Below are positions 54,951 to 64,000 of a stretch of 64,000 bases of DNA, in pieces. The notes under the pieces are model-generated. The model was not told the origin of the DNA, did no database searches, and saw only the letters and a list, made by a program, of their open reading frames with translations. Origin of the DNA: Paratinospora sagittata (lineage: Eukaryota; Streptophyta; Magnoliopsida; Ranunculales; Menispermaceae); NCBI GenBank assembly GCA_035771175.1, contig JAYMFD010001271.1, positions 310,001-374,000 on the forward strand, read 5' to 3'. A program made the position numbers and the translations under genes. Positions within the stretch are counted from its first letter, which is position 1; each line of letters starts with the position of its first letter.

Positions 54951-55969
54951 CAACAACCATCATTGTCCGAGCAAGTACAATACATCAGTCTATTGATTCA
55001 AAATGAATCTTTGCACAGAGTTTTGTTCAGATTTATTAGAGATCTTCTTCTCTGATACATAAATTAAGTTTTCCTAAAACTTTCCTTTTTCATGAATTTG
55101 AAAAGAACCAGAATGTTACTGAAAATTGCAGTTGCCATTTTCATATAACATTCTAGTCGTTGTGTGTAAACGTTAACATTGTATTTGAATTTCAAATATC
55201 TAACAACTATTATCTACTAGGTCTATAAATACCAATACTTTGAAACAAACAACTTATCGATAATTTTTATTGTTCCAAAAACTTTTTTAATGTTATTCGA
55301 TTGTTAATCTTTCAAAATGTTTTTCAAATGTACTAAGTTTTCAAAGTATTCTTCACTGATATTTTACTTAGTCAATAGATTTTCATATTGGGCTTCAATT
55401 ATATTCTATCTTTGAAAATCTAATTTGAACTGGTTTCTACTCAATTCTCAGCCTGGATTTATACTTAACCTAAATCATTCTGATGAAGGAATTTGAGAAA
55501 TACAGTTGTACTTAATTTCATATCTTAAGTATTATATTGAAATATATCAATAGTTGTGTTAACTACTGAACATGGAACCAGAAGTTTTCATATATTTTAT
55601 CTATTTTGAAAATTGTATTTGTCTGTGTATTTACACTTGTCCTGCATTTTCAACTTGAATGTTTCAATGGTACCATAATATTTTTGAAGAAGCACTTAAT
55701 TGATTTACATATCATTCACGTTTTTCAAAACTGCACTTGAACAATATCAAACATTAAAAGGTAAAGGACTGTACGTGTATGTCTCTTAGCGTTACGTATT
55801 CATATTTATACATTTTTGTAATGCTATAAACATGAGCTTAATTGTAAAGTGTTCTACTTAGTTAGAACAAACATTTTTATTGTGTTATAATGTTGGTATG
55901 TTTCTGGATTAAAACAACCAGGACAAGTGAATGTAGTTCACTTTATGATTTCAAGGTGAAATCATGTTA

Positions 55970-56260
55970 AGTTTCATCCTCACCTATAAGTAGGAAACCG
56001 GTTCATCCTTATCCCGTAAAACGATAGGTTCATCCTTAACCTGTGAAATCATAGGTTATCTCTAAACTCGTAAAAGAGAAACAATTCTTCCTTATCCCAT
56101 AAAAGGAAAACGTTTCTTCCTTATCCCGTAAAAGGAATATGAGTTTTTCATTTTCTAGGAAAAATGAAATACGGTTCATCCTTAGCCCATAAAAGGATAG
56201 GTTTGCCTTGAACTTGTAAAAGGGGATGTATAACGGTTTGGTTCTCATCCATAAGAGAAT
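55970..56260 (+). repeat. CCCGTAA-type hairpin array, A-2 5' LTR
   Basis: About eight units, such as TTCCTTATCCCGTAAAAGGAA (56114-56134) and ATCCTTAGCCCATAAAAGGAT (56179-56199). The last one before the promoter box is TTCTCATCCATAAGAGAA. Confidence 0.82.
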
Positions 56261-56290
56261 CAGTTAATGGATTGAGAAAATCCTAATCGG

Positions 56291-56333
56291 GAGATTAAAT
56301 AGTGGACATGGGCTTGGCCGAACCACTATAAAT
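56291..56333 (+). promoter_or_regulatory. Putative LTR core promoter box, A-2 5' LTR
   Basis: GATTAAATAGTGGACATGGG followed by CTTGGCCGAACCACTATAAAT. Compared with the other LTRs the first half is slightly eroded; the TATA-like CTATAAAT is intact. Confidence 0.5.
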
Positions 56334-56478
56334 TCTAGTGTGATTTAAGTTATGCATCTTACTTTATGGCTAGTTTGTACATTTAGTTCCAATGTACCAA
56401 TTTATATCACTAAGTCATTTGAAAAGTTTAAAATTGACCATCTCACCCAATTCACCCCCCTCTTGGGTGGACTAACAA

Positions 56479-56491
56479 TTGGTATTAGAGC
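56479..56491 (+). promoter_or_regulatory. Primer binding site (initiator Met tRNA), A-2
   Basis: TTGGTATTAGAGC follows the LTR end by one base. It differs from TGGTATCAGAGC by a single C-to-T change. Confidence 0.83.
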
Positions 56492-56694
56492 GGATGCTCA
56501 CGTGTTTACGACTATCCGCCTAGAGCCAAAGATCCAATTGGTCCAATCGTAGAGTTCGTCTTAGGTGCTTCATCTGCGTATTTGGATAAAAAACCATAGT
56601 TGTCTCACCGTTGATCTGTACCTTTTGAATATTTTATTCATTCTGTAGTCATCTAGATGAGGTCAGCACGTACAAGCACGCCATCCTGCATTTA

Positions 56695-57273
56695 ATGCTT
56701 GACCGCCTTCGAAATATGTTTAGAATGCCTTTACGCTTCAACTTCACTTGCACTATCTGCAATGAAGAACACCTGTCTTATTGTCTTCTCACTCTATTCC
56801 AATGGCATCCTGAACCCCAATGTCACAAAAACGACCAAGGGAAAAATCATCTTCTTCCTCAAGTGGTTTCTCCTCATCATCTGATGATTCTGTCAAAGAA
56901 GTCGGAAGTATTATGTATCCGAAAACCTACTCCATACCTCATCCAAGTCACCATAGATATGTGTCACCCCCGTGCCATTCGTGGAGAGTCTTTAGTTGAG
57001 AATCTCCCAGGGCAGTCTTCTAAGTCCAACTTCGCAAGCTTTCAGTTCGTTGTAGAGCTTCTATGTGAGCAGGAGCAAAGACTGAAGGAACTTGAGAAGG
57101 TCACCAGACTTCAGAAGGATATGCTGATGATTCTTCTCAAGAAATTGGACAAGTCTCAAGCTGAACTTCGAAAAGAGTTCAAAGGGAGTTCTACGTACAC
57201 AATGAGCCAGATGAGAAGGCTTGGTCCTGTGCTTGCCTACATGCAAGGAAAGGGTGCAAGCATAGACGAATAG
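56695..57273 (+). CDS. Family A ORF, coiled-coil protein of unknown function
   Basis: An uninterrupted frame of 192 codons. The C-terminal half reads KSNFASFQFVVELLCEQEQR, then LKELEKVTRLQKDMLMILLKK, LDKSQAELRKEFKG and MSQMRRLGPVLAYMQGKG. This predicts a charged coiled coil. The same protein appears in A-1 (14965-15267) in one frame, which suggests it was a real protein when the elements spread. The N-terminus has CTICNEEHLSYC, with Cys pairs but no clear zinc motif. The start at 56695 is simply the first Met; the true start may lie upstream. It follows the primer binding site, as gag would. I do not recognise the family. Confidence 0.5.
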   Translation: MLDRLRNMFRMPLRFNFTCTICNEEHLSYCLLTLFQWHPEPQCHKNDQGKNHLLPQVVSPHHLMILSKKSEVLCIRKPTPYLIQVTIDMCHPRAIRGESLVENLPGQSSKSNFASFQFVVELLCEQEQRLKELEKVTRLQKDMLMILLKKLDKSQAELRKEFKGSSTYTMSQMRRLGPVLAYMQGKGASIDE

Positions 57274-59040
57274 CCCTGTCTGCCATGATCTGTTGCAACT
57301 TGATCTCGTGATGCTCAGGGCACTCCTCACCAAGCTTGATGTCAATCGTTCTCTGTCTCTCTCTGTCTGCCAAATCCATTTGCCTGTTATCAAAATTTCC
57401 TCTTTTAGTTGTTCTTCACTTTCCTTTTGTATATGTTAAAAAGGTCATCCGGACCTTTCCAAAATTTAATACAAGAAGTTTGAAGTTAGCTCAACTTAAA
57501 TGTTTTATATGTGCTTAACAATATGTGATTGCTTTGTTTTAATCTTCCGGTTTACTTACACAATGAGCTCTGCACATCTCACTACTTTGTTAGTACCTGC
57601 TTGTTTATGCATTGCTATTTTGCCTGATTATGTGAGTGCAAGAGTATTTTTGTCTATCTCTGATGCATAACTATCTTGCTTTCATGAACATAATTATTTG
57701 TCATCATACTAATGATCTCTTGCTCATTCTGATTCAAATATTTTCTGATGTACTGTATCATGATGAAATCTTATTATGACTAATGCTATTATCTTTATGG
57801 TATCTTTTTTAAGGTTAATCACATCTTTCATCGATATTTGTTCATAATCTGCATCATCGATATTGTGAGTATCTGATAATAATATGTGATTATCTGATGT
57901 TGAATGAATATCATCTTTTTATGCTTATCGTGCGTATTATGTGGCATTTGACTGTATCACTTGATATTCTTAATAGCTAGGCTATGCTTAACAATTTATT
58001 GTTGCCTATGCTAGTTCATATCATGATCATGACTGCTGTGAACTTATAGAATCATATCTATGCATGACTCACGAATATGCAAATGATTATAGGCCATGCA
58101 CACAACTTTATATCCTACGTCTATATCTCTTGAAGAGAATACTGCCTATATTCATGATTATCATCTTTTGGCATTCTCTCTATATGATTTCATGATTTTG
58201 ATGCATTCTCTTCATCTCAAATCATATAAGCATCAAATTCTTGAATATTTGATTTCTAATGAGTGTATATGCTTCAAAATCATTTTTCATTAGAATTAAA
58301 GCAATCTAGGTTATGTTTCAATTGAAATTATTTGCCTAGTATATCAAAATGAATATATGTTGCTGCTTGAATGATATCTATGAAAGTTAGCATATATTCA
58401 ATATCTTCGGGCTTTGCTTTTCATCTTATATCTCCATATGCCTAAACTATGGAAAGTCCACGACTTTCACTCTCTCATGACATTGATGTTGCTCTTTAAT
58501 ATAAAAATCTTGTATGCATCAATTGATTGTGATTTTTGATATCTAATAGATCTCATGTACTTCAAACTATATACTTTGCATCTTATTAGAATCATAATAG
58601 CTAGGCCTTGCTTAATCATAAATCATTTTGCCTATGCCATAAGTATGCTAATGCTTGATTATTTACAAATTTTAAATCTTATTATGTGTTAGGCTTGGAT
58701 TATTTTTCAACTATATATTCATGCCAAGCACCAGGAAAATAATTGCCCACGTTTAAAAATTCTCTATGAATTCATCTTTAGACAATTCTTTCTCATCCCC
58801 TATGACTACAATTCTCGGCTATGCTATTGTCTCTAAATCTTATAGCCTACGAATAAGTCAAACCATTTCTCACTGTGCTTAAAGATAAGATCTACTTCTC
58901 ACATGACTAAGCATAGTAGACCTTACGCAATCTCTCATGTACCTAACTATTGCACGTCATCCTAAATCATCTTGAGGGTGAATGCACAAAGTAAGCAGGA
59001 GCTTCGCTACTCTACTACGTCACAAGGAGAGATCTTAGTT
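57274..59040 (+). other. A-2 internal non-coding region
   Basis: AT-rich with no credible gene; colinear with 15268-17000. It ends GGAGAGATCTTAGTT, where A-1 continues for about 120 more bases to its polypurine tract. Confidence 0.6.
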
Positions 59041-59559
59041 CTTAAACGAAATCATTATCGGTGCTAACGAACTTTATTCAAGAACCTATCTCAACACCTC
59101 AGGAAAGCGAAAAGCCAAAGAATGATTTGACCAAGGAACTCAAGGTCATATCAGACATTCAAGATCGTTTCAATCAAAGGACCTCAAAGATCATATCATC
59201 ATTTCAAGATCACATCACACGAACGATTCGATCAAACTCCAAAATTACATCTTTCGATCAACGTTCAAGATATTCAACTCTAACGCGAAGTCCATCGAAG
59301 ATCTCATAATGAAGAGTTGGATTTAAAGATTATGAGAATTATGAGAACTACACAGTATTTAAGGTACATCTTTCTCTAATCGATATTGCTCAAACGTTTT
59401 CCAAAACCATACACGAATCACTTGCATATTTGCATGTTTTGATCTTATGCTTTACCGTATTTCAAATGATTTAATTTTCTATGTTTAATTTGAAATTTAC
59501 CGAGTTTTTATTCGCATTCATCGTATTTTTAATCGCAAGTCAAAACTGTTTCTCAAGAG

Positions 59560-60150
59560 TCTTTTAGGACGCTAATGACTCAGCAGCGCTCTCCTAAACT
59601 TGTTAAGTCAGCACGCCGATGACTCATTAGGACGTTGATAACATTCAAGGTTGAATTGAACTGATTCATTAGGACGCTTACTTGTAAGTGGCGGCCTCCC
59701 TTCAGTCAACCTCTGAAGTTGTCAGGATGCTGACTTTGTATCAGCTTACTAGATGATTTCTTTGTTTTTCAACGAATTTATCATTGAGGACGCTTATAGT
59801 TATAAGTTGAATAAACTATGAGGACGCTACCTGGATAGGAGCGTCCTCACCTTTGGGAATCAACTTAATAACTTTTAGGACGTTGATTGTCCTTCAGCGC
59901 ACTTAGTCTTGTTCTTCAAATGTTTTTAAAAATGGTAGGACGCTTACTCGGAAAAGTAGCGCCCTCATGCACTTAACTATTTTAAAACAAAGCAGGATGC
60001 TAACTGTGCGTTAGCCCCCTCAAAGTTAAGTCACTTATGTCGGAAAGAAAGTCAGGACACTTATGAGTTAGTAGCACCCTCCAGGAACAAAACGACAAAG
60101 TTGATATTATGCGTGAAGACGCTGATTACGGAATCAGGACGCTAATTCAA
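59560..60150 (+). repeat. GGACGCT hairpin array, A-2 3' LTR
   Basis: About twelve units. One unit present in the 5' LTR near 54643 is missing here, so unit number varies even between the two LTRs of one insertion. Confidence 0.8.
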
Positions 60151-61184
60151 CAACCGTCACTGTTCTAGCAAGTACACTATATTAGTCTATTGTTTCATAA
60201 TAGAGCTTTTCACAAAGTCCTTTTTAGATTTATCAAAGATCTTCTCTGATACATAAATTAAGTTTTTCTAAAACTTTCATTTTTCGTGTAATTTGAAAAG
60301 AACCAGAATGTTAGTGAAAATTGCAGTTGTCATTTTCATATAGCATTCTAACCGTTGTGTGTAAACGTTAACATTGTATTTGAATTTCAAATAGCTAACG
60401 ACTATTATCAACTAGGTCTATAAATAACAATACTTTGGAACAAACAACTTATCGATAATTTTTATTGTACCAAAAACTTCTTGAATGTTAGTCGATGTTT
60501 AATCTTTCAAATTGTTTTTCAAATGTACTAAGTTTTCAAAGTATTCTTCACTGATACTTTACATAGTCAATAGATTTTCATATTGAGCTTCAATTATATT
60601 CTATCTTTGAAAATCTAATTTGAACTGGTTTCTACTCAAATTCTCAGCCTGGATTTATACTTAACCTCAATCATTCTGATGAACGAATTTGAGAAATAGT
60701 TGATGAGAAATACAGTTGTACTTAATTTCATATCTTAAGTATTATATTGAAATATATCAATAGTTGTGTTAACTACTGAACATGGAACCAGAAGTTTTCA
60801 TGCTTATATATTTTATCAATTTTGAAAATTGTATGTGTCTGTGTATTTACACTTGTCCTGCATTTTCAACTTGAATGTTTCAATGGTACCATAATGTTTT
60901 CGAAGAAGCACTTAATTGATTTACATATCATTTGCGCTTCTCAAAATTGAACTTAAGCAATACCGAACATTGAAAGGTAAAGGACCGTAAGTGTTTGTCT
61001 TTTAGCATTACGTATTCAAATTTATACATTTTTGTAATGTTATGCACATGAGCTTAATTGTAAAGTGTTCTACTCAGTTAGAACCAACATTATTATTGTG
61101 TTGTAATGCTACTATGTTTCTAGATTGAAACAACCAGAACAAGTGAATGTAGTTCACTTGATGATTTCAAGGTGAAATCATGTT

Positions 61185-61480
61185 AAGGTTCTTCCTCACG
61201 TGTATGTAGGAAACCGGTTCATCCTTATCCCGTAAAAGGATAGGTTCGTCCTTAACCTGTAAAAGGATAGGTTATCTCTGAACCTCTAAAAGTGAAACGA
61301 TTCTTCCTTATCCCGTAAAAGGAAAATGGTTCTTCCTTATCCCCTAAAAGGAACATGGGTTTTTCCTCATCCCGAAAAAAGGAAATACGGTTCATGCTTA
61401 GCCCGTAAAAGGATAGGTTTGCCTTGAACATGTCAAAGGGCATGTATAACGGTTTGGTTCTCATCAGTAAGAGAATCAGT
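61185..61480 (+). repeat. CCCGTAA-type hairpin array, A-2 3' LTR
   Basis: About eight units: ATCCTTATCCCGTAAAAGGAT (61219-61239), TTCCTTATCCCGTAAAAGGAA (61303-61323) and others, ending TTCTCATCAGTAAGAGAA before the promoter box. Confidence 0.82.
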
Positions 61481-61507
61481 TAGTGGGTTGAGAAAATCCT
61501 AATCGGG

Positions 61508-61550
61508 AGATTAGGTAGTGGACGTAGGCTTGACCGGAACACTATAAATT
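61508..61550 (+). promoter_or_regulatory. Putative LTR core promoter box, A-2 3' LTR
   Basis: GATTAGGTAGTGGACGTAGG followed by CTTGACCGGAACACTATAAAT. The TATA-like sequence is kept; ACCAC has become ACAC. Confidence 0.5.
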
Positions 61551-61693
61551 CTAGTGTGATTTAAGTTATGCATTTTACTTTACGGATAGTATGTGCATTT
61601 AGTTCCAATGTACCAATGTATATCACTAAGTCATTGGAAAAGTTTAAAATTGACCAACTCACCCAATTCACCCCCCTCTTGGGTGGACCAACA

Positions 61694-62340
61694 AGGAAGA
61701 GGTTGAAAAAGAAGTTCAAGAGGTCCGGGGAGTTTTTATATCCCTTGTGTCATTGGTTCATCTTCTTTTGATAATGTTTTATGTGGTCTTGGTGCAAGCA
61801 TTAATTTGATGCCCTTGGCTATTTTCAAGAAGCTTGGATTAGGAGAGGTGAAGCCCACCACTATATCCTTTCAACTAGCAGACCGTTCAATCACATATCC
61901 TTGGGGCATTATTGAAGATGTGCTAGTCAAAGTGGATAAGTTTATATTTCCAGTGGACTTCGTGGTGTTGGACATGGAGGAGGACATAGAGCTACCACGT
62001 CTTTGGGAGACCATTCCTCACCACGGGGAGAGCTTTGATAGATGTTGAGGGAGGAGCACTTACATTGAGAGTGAATGATGAAGAAGTCAAGTTCAACATC
62101 TACAAGACTCCAAATCTCCAAGAAGAGAAGAGCTCGTTCCATAGAATTGATGTGGTAGAAAGCAATGTTCAAGAGAGCATGATGGTGACAAGTCCAAGTG
62201 AGCCTTTGGAGAAAAACATGGTTCAATCAAATTCTGAAAAATCAATAAAAATAGTGTAGGAAAAGCATTTTGAGTTGCCTTTTATGAGTTTCATTGATGA
62301 AGCTTCTGATTTCAAGCTTGAAGATATGAAAACTGTCACC
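61694..62340 (+). pseudogene. Athila-4 protease (broken)
   Basis: Reading resumes after the family A insertion. One frame gives PCVIGSSSFDNVLCGLGASINLMPL, and then AIFKKLGLGEVKPTTISFQLADRSITYPWGIIEDVLVKVDKFIFPVDFVVLDMEEDIELP. This is the Athila aspartic protease. The catalytic motif CDLGASIN reads CGLGASIN, so the Asp is Gly. A frameshift follows near 62010; then LIDVEGGALTLRVNDEEVKFNIYK, and MKTVTFEFSLE before a stop. It would have processed the polyprotein. Confidence 0.82.
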
Positions 62341-62640
62341 TTTGAGTTCTCCTTGGAGTAGTGTGTTGCAAGAGGGAACATTCCATGTGGGAAAGCAACC
62401 AGTTTTTCTTTATGACAAGTTTTACATATGGGATGATCCCTTGTTTTTTCAAGGATGCAAGATTCAAGCTGCCGTGCGAAGTGTACTTGAAGGAGGAGTG
62501 CAAGAGATTCATTTTGTGGGGAATATTTTAGTGCAACAAGGACAGTTTAAAGGTTCTTCAAGATGGTTTTGATAGGCCTACTTTGCTTGAAGATTCGGAT
62601 ATCTTTGTGGAAGCATGTGCTAAATGTCACTGTTTTAGCT
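62341..62640 (+). pseudogene. Athila-4 integrase remnant after large deletion
   Basis: YDKFYIWDDPLFFQGCKIQAAV matches the start of integrase (compare [12 protein letters not shown] at 37498-37533). Reverse transcriptase and RNase H are deleted between 62340 and about 62420. The sequence decays after 62570, and the rest of integrase is missing. A short stretch leads to the post-pol region near 62690. Confidence 0.7.
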
Positions 62641-64000
62641 AAGCCAACTAGAAGGAGGAGATGTTCTTCTACTATGAACCACCATAAGCAAGAAAAGAGA
62701 AAGTCTAGCTAATGACTATAAAGAAGCACTTGTGGGAGGCAACCCAACTGTTCTTTTTGTTCATGTTTGATTTTCATTTTAGCCCTTGTAGTATAGATTT
62801 TGAGTTTTTGTTTTCCACTAATGGCATTCATTTTTGTCCCTTTCAGGTTTTGATTCAAGTTTGGGGGTCCTCGGCCCTACTAAGAGAAAGAGAAGAATTT
62901 TGGAGCCTTCTACCCTCGCGGGTTAGGGGAGTATCATTACCCTTCTCTTTATCTTGCTTTCTTTATGTGCATGTTTTTGCATAGAGGCAATGCGAACTTT
63001 AAGTTTGGGGGGAGTTTTAATTCTTGGTGTCTTTAGTGAAAATTTTATTTTTGCATGAATTTGATCAATGAATAATTCCATATTCTTTTATAAACTTTGG
63101 TTTAATTTAATTTTGTATGGATGATCTAGGATAGGATTTGCACTCATTTTTTAGTATAACCCTTGGAAAACTAGATTGTACTCTTAAGTCTGTGTGCTTG
63201 ATCTACTTTGTCATGTTTGTTGGACATTCTCGTTGACTTTTGAGCATTAAATTAGGATCATGAGTTCCACTTGTTTGCTTAAATCAAGATTATGCAAGTT
63301 AAGTACCTTTAGATCTCATTTTTAAACTGAACTCTAGAACTTGTTTGATAACTTCTTGAGGCGAGATCCTAGGAATCACACCGTAAGAGATATGATTTAG
63401 GCCATTTTTGAATAGATTTAGCCATAAAGCCTACCTAGCTATTATATTACCCCTAGTCACCCTATTTTGAGCTCTTTACCCTGTTTATTGTCACCAAAAT
63501 TGATTAGCCAAGGCCTTTGATTGAATTTTCCCTTGTTTTTACCTAAGCACTCTTAACTCTTTGAAAAATGTGGGCTGTGTTGGGTTTGGATATTTTTGCA
63601 TGGGAAAGTATGTGAATATGGGCTATGGAATGAAAATGTATGAGAATGTGGTGTGAAAAGGTTTAAAATGTGTGTTTCATGTGAAAAAGAAAAAGAAAAA
63701 GAAAAAAATGAAGTATGAAAAGAAAAAAAAAAGAAAAGAAAATTCATGTTTCTTCATATATGTATGGAAATGACTTATGTTTGGGGGTGTATATGTGGGT
63801 AATGTTTGGTTTTGGTTCATGTGTAAGGTATGGGATGTGTGAAAAATTGTTGATGTAACAAAGATGTTTTGGGTATATTAAGCTTCATTTTATCCACTTT
63901 GACATATCCTTATCCCTAACCATACATTACAAGCTATTTAAAGACCTATTGATCTTGATTGGTGTGAAACCTACATTAATGGAGAGAAGTGTTAAAAGCA
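62641..64000 (+). other. Athila-4 post-pol untranslated region
   Basis: GTCTAGCTAATGACTATAAA and the GGGAGGCAACCCA hairpin (62734-62746) match Athila-3 (38686-38730). The internal purine tract TTAAGTTTGGGGGGAG lies at about 63000-63015. A purine tract of GAAAAAG repeats occurs at 63684-63740. The match to Athila-3 continues to the window end, so the polypurine tract and 3' LTR should lie a few hundred bases beyond 64000. Confidence 0.75.

Larger units (their letters stand above)
53681..56477 (+). repeat. Family A 5' LTR of A-2
   Basis: It starts TGTTAATCTCAGTGATTC and ends GGGTGGACTAACA, 2797 bp. It contains the GGACGCT array (54265-54950), the CCCGTAA array (55970-56260) and the promoter box (56291-56333). 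The 3' end is fixed by the primer binding site. Confidence 0.88.
53681..61693 (+). mobile_element. Complete family A element (A-2), 8.0 kb, non-autonomous
   Basis: 5' LTR 53681-56477, primer binding site, one coiled-coil ORF (56695-57273), about 1.77 kb of non-coding sequence, 3' LTR 59041-61693. The flanking 5-mers ACGAA (53676-53680) and AGGAA (61694-61698) match at four of five bases, and Athila-4 continues on both sides. No pol genes are present. A deletion at 59040 removed the polypurine tract and about the first 65-70 bases of the 3' LTR. Confidence 0.86.
59041..61693 (+). repeat. Family A 3' LTR of A-2 (start deleted)
   Basis: It matches the 5' LTR from about 53748 on (AAACGAAATCA..TCGGTGCTAACGA) to the end TTGGGTGGACCAACA. 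It contains the GGACGCT array (59560-60150), the CCCGTAA array (61185-61480) and the promoter box (61508-61550). The two LTRs differ by many scattered substitutions and indels, so the insertion is old. Confidence 0.86.

Noticed and set aside
1..64000. Host genes, tRNA or rRNA genes
   Set aside because: No stretch showed a non-transposon protein family, a tRNA cloverleaf with A and B boxes, or rRNA sequence; short chance matches to GGTTCGA-like B boxes lie in LTR promoter boxes.

Overview
This is a window from a large, repeat-rich flowering-plant nuclear genome. The evidence is the density of nested plant LTR retrotransposons: Athila-type and Tekay/Del-type chromovirus Ty3/gypsy elements, plus copia-like elements with initiator-Met-tRNA primer binding sites. 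I found no ordinary cellular gene, tRNA or rRNA. All coding sequence is retroelement coding sequence broken by stops, frameshifts and deletions, so this is old intergenic (probably heterochromatic) DNA. The species cannot be named from the sequence.

Names used here. 'Athila-1' to 'Athila-4' are four Athila-type gypsy copies. 'Chromovirus-1' and 'Chromovirus-2' are two minus-strand Tekay/Del-type gypsy copies. 'Family A' (LTR about 2.8 kb) and 'family B' (LTR about 2.0 kb) are two related, pol-less LTR families whose LTRs carry unusual hairpin arrays.

Layout: 1-7350 Athila-1 (pol, env-position ORF, polypurine tract, 3' LTR). 7351-8081 unassigned spacer. 8082-10854 Athila-2, inverted relative to Athila-1. 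10855-11324 family A LTR end (-). 11325-11810 Athila-like LTR fragment (-). 11811-14639 Tekay-type LTR. 14640-19522 family A element with 3' LTR. 19523-21498 family B 3' end (-). 21499-21624 Athila LTR fragment. 21625-29079 Chromovirus-1 (-), interrupted by a family B LTR at 24532-26538. 29080-29957 unassigned. 29958-36111 family B 5' LTR, primer binding site and two ORFs. 36112-36356 family A LTR start. 36357-41794 Athila-3. 41795-42263 chromovirus scrap (-). 42264-42805 family B ORF scrap. 42806-45619 family A solo LTR with a perfect target-site duplication. 45620-51956 Chromovirus-2 (-), split by a 2.9-kb solo LTR with a perfect target-site duplication (48231-51147). 51957-53229 family A LTR end. 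53230-64000 Athila-4, split by an 8-kb family A element (53681-61693).

The most unusual signal is in the family A and B LTRs. Upstream lies an array of GGACGCT/AGCG(C)CC hairpins. Just before the TATA-like promoter box lies a second array of short hairpins that share a CCCGTAA loop, while their stems differ from unit to unit in a compensatory way. Both arrays occur in both families and in both orientations, although most of the remaining LTR sequence has diverged. I know of no described function for them. The family A and B elements carry no protease, integrase, reverse transcriptase or RNase H, so they look non-autonomous. Family B combines a copia-type gag-like ORF with a plant-transposon-domain ORF of the kind also found downstream of pol in Athila-1.
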